Position numbers and translations under genes: made by a program. From positions 1,116,001 through 1,180,000 of the forward strand of contig NZ_CP069717.1 of NCBI RefSeq assembly GCF_024971095.1: a stretch of 64,000 nt of DNA. The letters are read 5' to 3'. This DNA is from Microbacterium neungamense. GTDB taxonomy: Bacteria; Actinomycetota; Actinomycetes; Actinomycetales; Microbacteriaceae. The notes under the pieces are model-generated. The model saw only the letters and a list, made by a program, of their open reading frames with translations. It made no database searches and had not been told where the DNA came from. How positions within the stretch are numbered: position 1 is the first letter of the stretch; each line of letters opens with the position of its first letter. Shown here in pieces: positions 41,025 through 50,837 of the stretch.

Positions 41025-41900
41025 ATGGCGGAGAAGTCCTGGTCCCTCGGCCGCGCGTTGCGCGGCATGTTCGTCAAGCCCACGATCGACGAGACTACGT
41101 GGGAGGACCTCGAGACCGCGCTGATCACGGCCGACTTCGGGCCTGACATCACCGAGCAGCTCCTGGACGAGCTGCGCGAGAAGGTCGACCGGTACCGCAC
41201 CACCGACCCGCGCGACCTGCAGCGGATGCTGCGCGAGACGCTCGAGGAGCGGTTCGCCAGGTTCGACACCACGCTGAAGCTCTCCGAGCGGCCGGCGGTC
41301 GTGCTCGTCGTCGGCGTGAACGGCGTCGGGAAGACCACCACGATCGGCAAGTTCACGAAGTTCCTGCGCGGCTACCAGCGCAGCGTCGTTGTCGGCGGGG
41401 CCGACACCTTCCGCGCCGCCGCCGTCGACCAGCTGGCCACCTGGGCCCAGCGCGCCGGTGCGGCGATGGTCCGACCGCAGCACGAGGGGCAGGACCCGGC
41501 CTCCGTGGCGTATCAGACCGTCGAGTACGCCAAGCAGCACGGCATCGAGATCGCGATCATCGACACCGCCGGCCGCCTGCACACGAAGGGCGGGCTGATG
41601 GACGAGCTGTCCAAGGTGCGCCGTGTCATCGAGAAGCAGGCGCCGATCAGCGAGGTGCTGCTCGTGCTGGACGCCACCACGGGCCAGAACGGGGTGCTCC
41701 AGGCGGAGGCGTTCCTGCAGCACGCCGGCGTCACCGGACTCGTGATCACAAAGCTCGACGGGTCCGCGAAGGGCGGCTTCGTGCTGGCCGTGCAGGAGCG
41801 CACCGGCATCCCCGTGAAGCTGCTCGGACAGGGCGAGGGCATCGACGACCTCACCGGATTCACGCCGCACGTGTTCGTCCAGTCGCTGGTCGGCGCGTAG
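41025..41900 (+). CDS. ftsY: Signal recognition particle receptor FtsY
   Basis: 291 residues: a minimal receptor, NG domain only, without the acidic A domain of E. coli FtsY, as is usual in Actinobacteria. N-domain four-helix bundle 1-~85; G1 VGVNGVGKTTTIGKF with the Lys at 103; DTFRAAAVDQL; DTAGRLHTKGGLMDEL; TKLDGSAKGG; and the closing GQGEGIDDLTGF. Docks Ffh-loaded ribosomes at the membrane. ffh lies 3 kb downstream. Confidence 0.96.
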   Translation: MAEKSWSLGRALRGMFVKPTIDETTWEDLETALITADFGPDITEQLLDELREKVDRYRTTDPRDLQRMLRETLEERFARFDTTLKLSERPAVVLVVGVNGVGKTTTIGKFTKFLRGYQRSVVVGGADTFRAAAVDQLATWAQRAGAAMVRPQHEGQDPASVAYQTVEYAKQHGIEIAIIDTAGRLHTKGGLMDELSKVRRVIEKQAPISEVLLVLDATTGQNGVLQAEAFLQHAGVTGLVITKLDGSAKGGFVLAVQERTGIPVKLLGQGEGIDDLTGFTPHVFVQSLVGA

Positions 41901-41938
41901 GGCTACCGTCCCGGGCATGCGGCTGGTTTCATAGCGAT

Positions 41939-42439
41939 ATGGCGATCGAGCACGACTACTTCGGAGTCCTCTCCTCCGGTCCGGACGGGTCGATCTTCTG
42001 GACCGAGCGGGTCGAGTTCGGCGATCAGTCGGTCACCGTCGACCTGACCGCGCCGGACCAGGAGGACGTGTCGCCGGAGGCGCTCGATGTCGCCGCCGCG
42101 CTCATCGCTGGTCTCGAGCACGTGGACGCCGTCGCCCGCCGCAGCATGCTCTCCGAGGTCGACGAACGCACCAGCGAGGTGACCGAGTACATCCTCCAGC
42201 AGCAGGAGGCCTACGGCGAGGAGCTCACCGCGGTGCTCGTGGACGTCAGCGGGGATGCCGCGGTCGACATCATCCGCTCGCTGCGCCTGATGAGCATGAC
42301 GATCCTCGCCGACGAGCACGGGGGTTCGGAGCCGTTCGCGGTGCTCGAGTACGCCCTCGACGCGGATGCCACCGACGACGTCCTTCTGGTGAACCTCGGC
42401 TCCGACGGCTCGGTCCAGTCCGTGATGAGCGCCGACTGA
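41939..42439 (+). CDS. DUF2004-like protein
   Basis: 166 acidic residues: MAIEHDYFGVLSSGPDGSI at the N-terminus, a helical middle (MLSEVDERTSEVTEYILQQQ) and FAVLEYALDADATDDVLLVN near the end. It resembles the DUF2004 immunity-like family that recurs in Microbacteriaceae, whose function is unknown; the domain call is moderately sure. It is in the ftsY direction, 38 bases after that gene. Its C-terminus runs straight into a block of dispersed repeats. Confidence 0.6.
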   Translation: MAIEHDYFGVLSSGPDGSIFWTERVEFGDQSVTVDLTAPDQEDVSPEALDVAAALIAGLEHVDAVARRSMLSEVDERTSEVTEYILQQQEAYGEELTAVLVDVSGDAAVDIIRSLRLMSMTILADEHGGSEPFAVLEYALDADATDDVLLVNLGSDGSVQSVMSAD

Positions 42440-42442
42440 GGT

Positions 42443-42576
42443 CGAGCGGACGCTGAGCGTGTCGAAGCGTCGCCCGACCCTTCGACACGCTCAGGGTCCG
42501 GCCCCCGGTCGTGGAGCGAGGACCGCCGCCCCCCGGTCGTCGAGCGAGCACCGCCGCAGGCGGAGCGAGACGAAAC
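42443..42576 (+). repeat. Block of dispersed repeats between the DUF2004-like gene and lipA
   Basis: Inverted copies CGGACGCTGAGCGTGTCGAA and CCTTCGACACGCTCAGGGTC, then two GGTCGTCGAGCGAG-type units and GCGGAGCGAGACGAAACGCC. Because the two adjoining genes converge here, the block may also act as a transcription stop. Confidence 0.7.
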
Positions 42577-42581
42577 GCCTC

Positions 42582-43571
42582 TCAGACCGCCTGCGCGAAC
42601 CCCTGCTCCACGCCTTCCGCGATGTGCGCGAGGTGCGGCGGGATCTCCCGGCCCTTGGACAGCATCGACTGCGCCCACAGCCGCCCCGCCCGGTAGGACG
42701 AGCGCACCAGGGGCCCGGCGAGCACGCCGAGGAACCCGATCCGCTCGGCCTCCTCCTTGAACTCGACGAACTCGGCCGGCTTCACCCAGCGCGCCACCGG
42801 CAGGTGCCGCGGCGAGGGCCGCAGGTACTGGGTGATCGTGATGATGTCGCATCCGGCCTCGTGGAGGTCGTGCAGCGCCTGCACGACCTCCTCCGGCTCC
42901 TCGCCCATGCCGAGGATGAGATTCGACTTCGTGATCAGCCCCGCCTCGTGGCCCTGGGTGATCACGTTGAGCGAGCGCTCGTACTTGAACGCCGGGCGGA
43001 TGCGCTTGAAGATCCGCGGCACCGTCTCGACGTTGTGGGCGAACACCTCGGGCCGGGCGTCGAAGATCTGGCCGAGGAACGCCGGGTCCGCGTTGTGCTC
43101 GTTCGCGAGCAGCTCGACGCCGGTGTTCGGGTTGAGTTCGTGGATCTTGCGGACGGTCTCCGCGTTCAGCCAGGCGCCGGTGTCGGGCAGGTCGTCGCGG
43201 GCGACGCTGGTGACCGTCGCGTACCGCAGTCCCATCCGGCGCACGCTCTCAGCGACGCGGCGCGGTTCGTCGGTGTCGTACTCGGCGGGCTTGCCGGTGT
43301 CGATCTGGCAGAAGTCGCAGCGGCGCGTGCACTGCGAGCCGCCGATGAGGAAGGTCGCCTCGCGGTCCTCCCAGCACTCGTAGATGTTCGGGCAGCCGGC
43401 CTCCTGGCACACCGTGTGCAGGTCCTCGTCCTTCACCAGGGTGTGCAGCGCCTTGTACTCCGGGCCCATCTTCGCCTTGGTGCGGATCCACTCCGGCTTC
43501 CGCTCGATCGGCGTCTGCGCGTTCCGCACCTCGAGGCGCAGGAGCTTGCGTCCCTCCGGAGCGGCGCTCAT
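42582..43571 (-). CDS. lipA: Lipoyl synthase
   Basis: 329 residues. Auxiliary [4Fe-4S] cluster Cys55, Cys60, Cys66 ([12 protein letters not shown]) and radical-SAM CxxxCxxC Cys81, Cys85, Cys88 (CTRRCDFC), both LipA signatures. Inserts two sulfurs into octanoyl-lipoyl domains of pyruvate/2-oxoglutarate dehydrogenases and the glycine cleavage system. The ATG overlaps the lipB stop (43568-43571). Confidence 0.96.
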   Translation of the reverse strand: MSAAPEGRKLLRLEVRNAQTPIERKPEWIRTKAKMGPEYKALHTLVKDEDLHTVCQEAGCPNIYECWEDREATFLIGGSQCTRRCDFCQIDTGKPAEYDTDEPRRVAESVRRMGLRYATVTSVARDDLPDTGAWLNAETVRKIHELNPNTGVELLANEHNADPAFLGQIFDARPEVFAHNVETVPRIFKRIRPAFKYERSLNVITQGHEAGLITKSNLILGMGEEPEEVVQALHDLHEAGCDIITITQYLRPSPRHLPVARWVKPAEFVEFKEEAERIGFLGVLAGPLVRSSYRAGRLWAQSMLSKGREIPPHLAHIAEGVEQGFAQAV

Positions 43572-44209
43572 GCGGCCACCTCCGTCGCGTACTCGGCGGT
43601 GAAGGCGGCGGAGACCGCGTCGACCAGGTCGGCGGGGGAGACCGCGCGTCCGCTCACCTCGCTGACGGTGGTGACACCGGCATCCGTGATCCCGCACGGG
43701 ATGATGCCGCGGAACGCGGCGAGCGAGTTGTCGCAGTTCACCGCGAAACCGTGCATGGTGACGCCCTGCTGCACGCGCACGCCGATCGCGGCGACCTTGT
43801 CCTCGGACAACGGCCGGCGCACCCAGACGCCGCTACGGCCCTCGACCTGGTAGCCGTCCACGCCGAACGGGCGGAGCACCTCGATCAGCAGCCGCTCCAG
43901 GCGCCGCACGTGCGCGACGACGTCCATGGGCTCCGGCAGGCGCACGATCGGGTAGCCGACGAGCTGTCCCGGCCCGTGCCACGTGATCTTGCCTCCGCGG
44001 TCGACGTCGACCACGGGCGTCCCGTCCTTCGGGCGCTCGTGCGGCTCGGTGCGCTTGCCGGCGGTGTACACCGCCTCGTGCTCCAGGAGCAGCAGCGTGT
44101 CGGGACGGCTTCCCTCCACGACCTCGCGGTGGATGCGGCGCTGCAGATCCCATCCGTCGAGGTAGGGGACGAAATCGGGAGCGAGGCCTGCGATCTGGAT
44201 GTCGATCAT
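43568..44209 (-). CDS. lipB: Lipoyl(octanoyl) transferase
   Basis: 213 residues. [19 protein letters not shown] is the family signature; the catalytic dyad is Lys138 ([10 protein letters not shown]) and Cys172 (PCGITDAG). Transfers octanoyl from acyl carrier protein to lipoyl domains, before LipA acts. Translationally coupled to lipA by a 4-base overlap. Confidence 0.95.
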   Translation of the reverse strand: MIDIQIAGLAPDFVPYLDGWDLQRRIHREVVEGSRPDTLLLLEHEAVYTAGKRTEPHERPKDGTPVVDVDRGGKITWHGPGQLVGYPIVRLPEPMDVVAHVRRLERLLIEVLRPFGVDGYQVEGRSGVWVRRPLSEDKVAAIGVRVQQGVTMHGFAVNCDNSLAAFRGIIPCGITDAGVTTVSEVSGRAVSPADLVDAVSAAFTAEYATEVAA

Positions 44210-44315
44210 GACCGTCCTTCGAGTTGTTGGATGCAGTCCAAGAAAAGACCGGTCACCACCTTACGCCTGTTCGGATCGCGGTGCGACGCGGCACGCGCGC
44301 GGTACGGGCCCGGGG

Positions 44316-44321
44316 TAAGGT
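44316..44321 (+). promoter_or_regulatory. -10 hexamer of the TetR gene (leaderless)
   Basis: TAAGGT, then 7 bases, then the ATG at 44329; divergent from lipB. Confidence 0.5.
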
Positions 44322-44328
44322 GACGCCT

Positions 44329-44913
44329 ATGGAATCGGTGTCCCGGGCCGGTAGGCCGCGCGCATCCTCTCGCGAGACGCTCGCCGAGGCCGCATGCGAG
44401 CTGTTCCTGGAGCAGGGCTATGACGCCACCGCCATCGTGGACATCACCCGCCGGGCCGGAGTCAGCCGCTCGAGCTTCTTCAACTACTTCGCCTCGAAGA
44501 GCGACGTGCTGTGGTCGGGCCTGGACGCCCGGATCGACCAGGTGCTCGTCGCGCTGGCATCCCTGGGCACGGAGGCCACCGGGGAGCGCGTGGCCGATGC
44601 CCTGCGGTACATCGTCGAGGACTTCGCACCGGACCCGCTCGCGCTCGCGTTCCGGAACGCCGGGGCGATGGGGCTGGAGGAGGAGCTGCTGCGCGACACG
44701 GGACTGCGTCAGGCGCGGATCGCCGGTGCCGTGGCCGCCGCCGCCCGGAGCGCCGGCATCGGCATCATCCCCGCGGACATCCTCGGGGCCGCCTACGCCG
44801 CCGCCGTGCTCTCCTCGCTGCGCGTGTGGGCGGAGCAGGGGGCCGGCCAGGCGTCGCTCGAGGCGCAGTTCGACGAGGCGCTGCGCAGCATCCACCAGTT
44901 GCCCTGGGAGTAG
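44329..44913 (+). CDS. TetR-family transcriptional regulator
   Basis: 194 residues. N-terminal HTH: SRETLAEAACELFLEQGYDA and IVDITRRAGVSRSSFFNYFA, the TetR_N signature. The ligand-binding half (60-194) is Ala/Leu-rich and not assignable. Divergent from lipB with about 120 bases between starts, so lipBA could be its target, though this is only positional. The next gene, ffh, is on the same strand with its own promoter. Confidence 0.88.
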   Translation: MESVSRAGRPRASSRETLAEAACELFLEQGYDATAIVDITRRAGVSRSSFFNYFASKSDVLWSGLDARIDQVLVALASLGTEATGERVADALRYIVEDFAPDPLALAFRNAGAMGLEEELLRDTGLRQARIAGAVAAAARSAGIGIIPADILGAAYAAAVLSSLRVWAEQGAGQASLEAQFDEALRSIHQLPWE

Positions 44914-44964
44914 GTCGGATGCCGGAGAGGGGGGAGGCGCCGCTCGCGTAGAATCGGAGGCACC

Positions 44965-46533
44965 ATGGCTACCTTTGGCACGCTCTCCGACCGGCTCACC
45001 GAGACCTTCCGTAACCTGCGCACGAAGGGAAAGCTGAGCCCCGCCGACGTCGACGGCACCGTCCGCGAGATCCGGCGTGCCCTGCTCGATGCCGACGTCG
45101 CCCTCACGGTGGTCAAGGACTTCACGGCCAAGGTGCGCGAGCGCGCCCTGGGCGACGAGGTGAACAAGGCCCTGAACCCGGCCCAGCAGGTCGTGCAGAT
45201 CGTGAATGAGGAGCTCATCGCGATCCTCGGCGGCGAGCAGCGCCGGCTCGAGTTCGCGAAGACCCCGCCGACGGTGATCATGCTCGCCGGACTCCAGGGC
45301 TCCGGCAAGACGACGTTCGCCGGCAAGCTCGCCAAGCAGCTCGAGTCGGAGGGCCACACCCCGCTGCTCGTCGCTGCCGACCTGCAGCGCCCGAACGCGG
45401 TCACCCAGCTGCAGGTCGTCGCCGAGCGCGCCGGCGCCGCCGTGTACGCCCCCGAGCCCGGCAACGGCGTCGGAGACCCGATCCGCGTCGCACGGGACGG
45501 CGTGGAGCACGCACGCCGCCACCTGCACGACGTGGTCATCATCGACACCGCCGGCCGCCTCGGCGTCGACGCCGAGCTGATGAAGCAGGCATCCGACATC
45601 CGCAAGGCGACCAACCCCGACGAGGTGCTGTTCGTCATCGACGCGATGATCGGTCAGGACGCGGTCAACACGGCCAAGGCCTTCCAGGAGGGCGTGGACT
45701 TCACCGGCGTCGTCCTGTCCAAGCTCGACGGCGACGCCCGCGGCGGCGCGGCGCTCTCGGTGGCATCGGTCACCGGGCGCCCGATCATCTTCGCGTCGAC
45801 GGGGGAGAACCTCGACGACCTCGAGCCGTTCCACCCCGACCGGATGGCGAGCCGCATCCTCGACCTCGGTGACATCCTCACGCTCATCGAGCAGGCGCAG
45901 CAGGCCTTCGACGAGGAGGAGGCGCGCAAGGTCGCCGAGAAGCTCGCGAACGAGGCCTTCACGCTGGAGGACTTCCTCGACCAGCTTCAGCAGATGAAGA
46001 AGATGGGCTCGATGAAGAAGATGCTCGGGATGCTCCCGGGCATGGGCCAGATGAAGCAGCAGCTGGAGGACTTCGACGAGCGCGAGATCGACCGTACCGA
46101 GGCGATCATCCGTTCCATGACGCCCGCCGAGCGCCGTAACCCGAAGATCCTCAACGGCTCGCGCCGTCTGCGCATCGCACGAGGCTCGGGCATGACCGTG
46201 ACCGACGTCAACCAGCTCGTGCAGCGCTTCGAGCAGGCGGCGAAGATGATGAAGACCGTCGCCCGCGGCGGCATGCCGAACATCCCCGGCATGGGCCCGA
46301 TGCCCGGCATGGGCCGCCCGGGCGCGTCCGCGAAGCGCGGCGGCAAGAAGGGCAAGGCCAAGAGCGGCTCCCGCTCCGGCAACCCGGCCAAGCGCGCCGC
46401 GGAGAACGCCGGCCTCGCCGCTGCACCGGCGAACCCGACCGGCTCCGGATTCGGCCTGGGGGGAGGTGCGGCCGCGGGCGGCCCTACCGAGGCCGACCTC
46501 GCCGAGATCCAGAAGCTCTTCGGCAAGCGCTGA
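44965..46533 (+). CDS. ffh: Signal recognition particle protein Ffh
   Basis: 522 residues. N domain 1-~90; G domain with [30 protein letters not shown] and SKLDGDARGG; M domain rich in Met (QMKKMGSMKKMLGMLPGMGQ) binding signal peptides and 4.5S RNA (GSRRLRIARGSGM). A Gly/Met/Lys-rich tail extends the C-terminus beyond the usual ~450 residues. Upstream TAGAAT (44949-44954) with GGAGG gives a short conventional leader. Works with FtsY. Confidence 0.96.
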   Translation: MATFGTLSDRLTETFRNLRTKGKLSPADVDGTVREIRRALLDADVALTVVKDFTAKVRERALGDEVNKALNPAQQVVQIVNEELIAILGGEQRRLEFAKTPPTVIMLAGLQGSGKTTFAGKLAKQLESEGHTPLLVAADLQRPNAVTQLQVVAERAGAAVYAPEPGNGVGDPIRVARDGVEHARRHLHDVVIIDTAGRLGVDAELMKQASDIRKATNPDEVLFVIDAMIGQDAVNTAKAFQEGVDFTGVVLSKLDGDARGGAALSVASVTGRPIIFASTGENLDDLEPFHPDRMASRILDLGDILTLIEQAQQAFDEEEARKVAEKLANEAFTLEDFLDQLQQMKKMGSMKKMLGMLPGMGQMKQQLEDFDEREIDRTEAIIRSMTPAERRNPKILNGSRRLRIARGSGMTVTDVNQLVQRFEQAAKMMKTVARGGMPNIPGMGPMPGMGRPGASAKRGGKKGKAKSGSRSGNPAKRAAENAGLAAAPANPTGSGFGLGGGAAAGGPTEADLAEIQKLFGKR

Positions 46534-46552
46534 GCTGCTGTGCCACTGACGT

Positions 46553-46589
46553 CGAAGGGCGGGCCCGGAGCATCCGGACCCGCCCTTCG
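46553..46589. terminator. Shared hairpin terminator between ffh and glpK
   Basis: CGAAGGGCGGGCCCGGA and its complement (one mismatch) around a GCA loop. It lies 19 bases after ffh and about 50 bases past the converging glpK end; with no T-run on either side it may need Rho. Confidence 0.7.
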
Positions 46590-46639
46590 TGGATCAGCCG
46601 TCGTGCGTGATCAGCGAGGATCAGCCACCCCGGCGCCGA

Positions 46640-48154
46640 TCACTTCACGTCGTCGTCGACCCAGTCCATCGACTTCGTCACGGCCTTGCGCCACAGCCGC
46701 AGCTGACGGTCGCGCTCGGCCTCGTCCATGCTCGGCTCCCAGCGCTTGTCCTCCTGCCAGTTGGCAGACAGGTCGTCCAGGCCGTTCCAGAAGCCGATCG
46801 CGAGTCCCGCTGCGTAGGCCGCACCCAGCGCGGTCGTCTCGGCGACCTTCGGCCGCACCACCGGCACGCCGAGGACGTCCGCCTGGAACTGCATCAGCGC
46901 GTCGTTCGCGACCATGCCGCCGTCGACCTTCAGCTCGGTGAGGTCCACCCCGGCATCCGCGTTCACCGCGTCGAGCACGTCGCGGGTCTGGAAGGCGACG
47001 GCCTCCAGGGCGGCGCGGGCGATGTGGTTCTTGTTCGCGTAGCGGGTCAGACCCACGATCGCGCCGCGGGCATCCGGCCGCCAGTACGGCGCGAACAGCC
47101 CCGAGAAGGCCGGGACGATGTACACGCCGCCGTTGTCCTCCACCTGCCGGGCGAGCTCCTCCACCTCCGGGGCGGAGGAGATGATGCCCAGCTGGTCGCG
47201 CAGCCACTGGATGAGCGACCCGGTCACCGCGATCGACCCCTCCAGGGCGTAGTGCGTCGGACCGTCGCCGAGCTTGTACCCGACGGTGGTCAGCAGCCCG
47301 TTCTTCGAATGGACGATCTTCTCGCCCGTGTTGAAGATCAGGAAGCATCCGGTGCCGTAGGTGTTCTTGCTCTCACCGGTCTTGAACGCCGCCTGGCCGA
47401 AGGTCGCCGCCTGCTGGTCGCCGAGGATTCCGGAGATCGGCGTCTCGCGCAGGAGCGACGAGCTCTCGGCGGCACCGTACACCTCCGAGGAGGAGCGGAT
47501 CTCCGGCATCATCGACCGCGGCACCCCGAAGGCCTCCAGGATGTCATCGCGCCACTCCAGCGTCTCGAGGTCCATGAACATCGTGCGCGAGGCGTTCGTC
47601 ACGTCGGTCGCGTGCACGCCGCCCTCGATGCCGCCGGTGAGGTTCCACAGCACCCAGCTGTCGGTGGTGCCGAACAGCAGGTCGCCGGCCTCCGCCTTGG
47701 CGCGGGCGCCGTCGACGTTCTCCAGGATCCAGGCGATCTTCGTGCCCGAGAAGTACGTGGCCAGCGGCAGGCCGACGACGGGCTTGAACCGCTCCACGCC
47801 GCCGTCCGCCGCGAGGCGGTCGACGATCTCCTGCGTGCGGGTGTCCTGCCACACGATCGCGTTGTACACCGGCTTGCCGGTGGTCTTGTCCCACACCACC
47901 GCGGTCTCGCGCTGATTGGTGATGCCGACGGCCGCGATGTCATGGCGGGTGAGGTCGGCCCGGCTGAGGGCCAGGCCGATCACCTCCTGCACGTTGCGCC
48001 AGATCTCCAGCGGGTCGTGCTCGACCCACCCCGCCTTCGGCAGGATCTGCTCGTGCTCCTTCTGACCGGTGGCGACGATGTCGCCCTTGCGGTCGAAGAT
48101 GATCGCGCGGCTCGAGGTCGTGCCCTGGTCGATGGCGATGACGTAATCTGCCAT
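46640..48154 (-). CDS. glpK: Glycerol kinase
   Basis: 504 residues, FGGY sugar-kinase family: [10 protein letters not shown] (phosphate 1), [13 protein letters not shown], the [13 protein letters not shown] adenosine segment and [21 protein letters not shown]. Phosphorylates glycerol to sn-glycerol-3-phosphate. Last gene of the leftward glpD-glpF-glpK operon, 33 bases after glpF, with a GAAAGGAG ribosome site. Confidence 0.97.
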   Translation of the reverse strand: MADYVIAIDQGTTSSRAIIFDRKGDIVATGQKEHEQILPKAGWVEHDPLEIWRNVQEVIGLALSRADLTRHDIAAVGITNQRETAVVWDKTTGKPVYNAIVWQDTRTQEIVDRLAADGGVERFKPVVGLPLATYFSGTKIAWILENVDGARAKAEAGDLLFGTTDSWVLWNLTGGIEGGVHATDVTNASRTMFMDLETLEWRDDILEAFGVPRSMMPEIRSSSEVYGAAESSSLLRETPISGILGDQQAATFGQAAFKTGESKNTYGTGCFLIFNTGEKIVHSKNGLLTTVGYKLGDGPTHYALEGSIAVTGSLIQWLRDQLGIISSAPEVEELARQVEDNGGVYIVPAFSGLFAPYWRPDARGAIVGLTRYANKNHIARAALEAVAFQTRDVLDAVNADAGVDLTELKVDGGMVANDALMQFQADVLGVPVVRPKVAETTALGAAYAAGLAIGFWNGLDDLSANWQEDKRWEPSMDEAERDRQLRLWRKAVTKSMDWVDDDVK

Positions 48155-48187
48155 GTCTTTCTCCTTTGAAATGGGTGATGCGGCGGA

Positions 48188-48940
48188 TCAGGCGAGGGAG
48201 AGCAGCGCCGGTGCGGCGAGGGCCGCGAGCGCGCCGCCGACGAGGGGGCCCACGACCGGCACCCACGAGTAGGCCCAGTCGCTGGAGCCCTTGCCCTTGA
48301 TCGGCAGGATGGCGTGGGCGATCCGCGGACCGAGGTCACGCGCCGGGTTGATCGCGTAGCCGGTGGGTCCACCGAGCGAGGCGCCGATGCCGACCACCAG
48401 CAGGGCGACCGGCAGTGCCGTGAGCGGGCCGAGCGCACCGGGAGTGCCGATCTCCACGTCACCGTAGTCCGCGAACGCGAAGATCACGAAGACGAGGACG
48501 AACGTGCCGATGATCTCGGTGACGAGGTTGTCGCCGTACGAGCGGATGGCCGGTCCCGTGGAAAACACGCCGAGCTTGTTGGCCGGGTCCTCCTCGATGT
48601 CGAAGTGCTGACGGTACGCCAGCCACACCACGACCGCGCCGAGGATCGCGCCGACCATCTCAGCGGCGACCGCGACGAGGAACATCACGAACGAGATCTT
48701 GCCGGCGATGAGCAGGCCGATCGCGACCGCCGGGTTCAGCAGCGCACCCGAGTACGACGAGACGAGGACACCGGCGAAGACCGCCAGACCCCATCCCCAG
48801 TTGACCATGAAGAAGCCGCCGCCGTAGCCCTTGTTCCTGGCCAGCGCGACGTTCGCGACGACGCCGCAGCCGAGGAGGACGAGCATCGCCGTGCCGACGA
48901 GTTCGGACAGGAAGTACAGTCCGAGATTGACATCTGCCAT
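48188..48940 (-). CDS. glpF: Glycerol facilitator (aquaglyceroporin)
   Basis: 250 residues from the ATG at 48940 (MADVNLGLYFLSELVGTAML); an ATG 8 codons upstream is less likely. Six membrane helices and two NPA half-helices: LNPAVAIGL and INPARDLGPR, the second with the Asp that marks glycerol-conducting channels. Lets glycerol diffuse in for trapping by GlpK, encoded next. Confidence 0.95.
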   Translation of the reverse strand: MADVNLGLYFLSELVGTAMLVLLGCGVVANVALARNKGYGGGFFMVNWGWGLAVFAGVLVSSYSGALLNPAVAIGLLIAGKISFVMFLVAVAAEMVGAILGAVVVWLAYRQHFDIEEDPANKLGVFSTGPAIRSYGDNLVTEIIGTFVLVFVIFAFADYGDVEIGTPGALGPLTALPVALLVVGIGASLGGPTGYAINPARDLGPRIAHAILPIKGKGSSDWAYSWVPVVGPLVGGALAALAAPALLSLA

Positions 48941-49028
48941 GTCTTCATTGACCTTTCCGTGCACCCGCGGTCGTCGTGCGAGCGGGCGCGACTTGTGATG
49001 GATCCGCCGCCAGGGCGGTCTGCATCGC

Positions 49029-50741
49029 TCAGGGGCGTGCAGGCTCGGTGATCGACAGCCCGTGGGCGTCGTTCAGAATCTCTCGTGTCCGCGCGATCTC
49101 GGCGTCGCGCCGTGCGGCGTCCCAGCCCAGCAGCGGTGCGAGCGCGTCCGCGATCTCCCGGAGCACCGCGGCGTCGGCATCCCCGACGAACGCGATGCTG
49201 GTGCGTCGCAGCAGGATGTCGGCCAGGCGTACGACCAGTTCGTTCTCGACCATCCACTCCAGCTCGCGCGTGGACAGCGCGCCGCCCGCGAGCAGACGGT
49301 CCTCGCCGGCGCGGATGTGCGCCCACACCTCGGCCGCGCGCGTCCCGTAGCGGGCGAGCAGCTGGTCGCCGCGGTCGCCGGCACCGGGAAGATGGGTCTC
49401 CTTCCACGACTGCCGAGCACGGACCGTACGCGGGAACCCGCGCCCGCCGCCGATCGGCAGAGCTGCCGTGGAGACCCGCCGGGAACGTCCGAGCAGGCCG
49501 AGCACGCGGTCCGAGAGCGACTCGCCGAGCGCGCGGAACGTGGTCCACTTGCCGCCGACCAGGCTGAGCACCGGCGTCTCGCCGGAGTCGTCGACCTCGA
49601 CGCGGTAGTCGCGGGAGACGAAGCCCGGCGCGGTGTCCTCGTGGCGGGGCAGGGGACGGATGCCGGAGAAGCGGAACACGATGTCGTCGCGGGACACCTG
49701 GATGCGCGGGAAGACGTGGTGGATGAGGTCGAAGAAGTAGTCGACCTCCTCCTCGGTGCAGCGCGCCGGAACCCGCGGGTCGGCGTCGATGTCGGTGGTG
49801 CCGACCAGCACCCGGCCCTTGAGCGGATAGATGAGCACGATCCGGCCGTCGTCGTGCTCGAAGAAGATCTCCCGGCCCTTCGTGGCCGCCAGCAGATCGG
49901 GGTGGTCGAGGACGATGTGCGATCCCTTGGTGCCGCCCATGAAGTGCGTCTCGGTGCCGAGCGCCTCGTTGGTGAGGTCGGTCCACGGGCCGGAGGTGTT
50001 CACGACCACGTCCGCGGCCATGGTGAACTCCTCGCCGCTCTCCCGGTCGAGCAGAACGACCTTCCCGTCCCGGCGGCCGACGGCCTCGACGTAGTTGACC
50101 GCGTACGCCCCCGCGTGCGCGCTGCGGCCGTCCTGCAGCACGTCGAGGGCGAGGCGCTCGGGGTCATGCATCGAGGCGTCGTAGTAGGTCGCGGTGTACT
50201 TGATGTCGGGATCCAGCTGCGGCAGCTCCTGCAGCGAGCGCCGACGGCCGAGGAAGCGGTGCCGAGGCACCGCGCCGCCATCGCGCGAGAAGGTGTCGTA
50301 GATCGTCAGGCCGACCTTGATCAGGAACGCCCCGCGCTCTTTCGGCTTGCCGCTGCGGTGCGTGAGGAAGCGCAGGGGAGCGGAGAGGATGCCGGAGAAG
50401 GTCGAGTAGATCGGGATCGTGGTCTGCAGCGGCTTCACGAAGTGCGGGGCGATCCGCAGCAGGCCGTTGCGCTCCTGCACGGACTCGCGGACGAGGCGGA
50501 ACTCGCCGTTCTCCAGATACCGGATGCCGCCGTGGATCATGTGGCTGGATGCCGCCGACGCGCCCGAGGCGAAGTCGGAGCGCTCCACGAGCACCACGTC
50601 CACGCCCTGCAGGGCGAGATCCCGGAACAGCGAGATGCCGTTGATGCCCCCGCCGATCACCAGGACGGTGGTGCGGCCCGCATCGCGGACTGCGGTCAGC
50701 TCGGCATCGCGGCGGGCTGTGCGGGTGGTCTCAGTCATCAT
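49029..50741 (-). CDS. glpD: Glycerol-3-phosphate dehydrogenase, aerobic (GlpD/GlpO)
   Basis: 570 residues. FAD-binding VLVIGGGINGISLFRDLALQG (GxGxxG), SDFASGASAASSHMIHGGIRYL, and VGTTDIDADPRVP; the C-terminal cap domain is complete. Oxidises sn-glycerol-3-phosphate to dihydroxyacetone phosphate and passes electrons to quinone at the membrane. First gene of the glp operon, divergent from the SorC-type regulator, with a perfect palindrome between them. Confidence 0.96.
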   Translation of the reverse strand: MMTETTRTARRDAELTAVRDAGRTTVLVIGGGINGISLFRDLALQGVDVVLVERSDFASGASAASSHMIHGGIRYLENGEFRLVRESVQERNGLLRIAPHFVKPLQTTIPIYSTFSGILSAPLRFLTHRSGKPKERGAFLIKVGLTIYDTFSRDGGAVPRHRFLGRRRSLQELPQLDPDIKYTATYYDASMHDPERLALDVLQDGRSAHAGAYAVNYVEAVGRRDGKVVLLDRESGEEFTMAADVVVNTSGPWTDLTNEALGTETHFMGGTKGSHIVLDHPDLLAATKGREIFFEHDDGRIVLIYPLKGRVLVGTTDIDADPRVPARCTEEEVDYFFDLIHHVFPRIQVSRDDIVFRFSGIRPLPRHEDTAPGFVSRDYRVEVDDSGETPVLSLVGGKWTTFRALGESLSDRVLGLLGRSRRVSTAALPIGGGRGFPRTVRARQSWKETHLPGAGDRGDQLLARYGTRAAEVWAHIRAGEDRLLAGGALSTRELEWMVENELVVRLADILLRRTSIAFVGDADAAVLREIADALAPLLGWDAARRDAEIARTREILNDAHGLSITEPARP

Positions 50742-50799
50742 GGGACTCCGTTCCTGCTGGCACCATGATCGACCTCTTCGCGCTGATGGACAAGTCCAC

Positions 50800-50813
50800 T
50801 GCACATATGTGCA
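50800..50813 (+). promoter_or_regulatory. Palindromic operator between glpD and the SorC regulator
   Basis: TGCACATATGTGCA, a perfect 14-bp palindrome about 60 bases before glpD and 25 before the regulator. Its shape and place fit binding by the SorC/DeoR-type protein encoded beside it. Confidence 0.65.
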
Positions 50814-50837
50814 AAGCTGAGCGTTGGAGGTGCGGGG

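Noticed and set aside
46589..48169. 526-residue plus-strand open frame across glpK
   Set aside because: Antisense of glpK; no ribosome site or family match.
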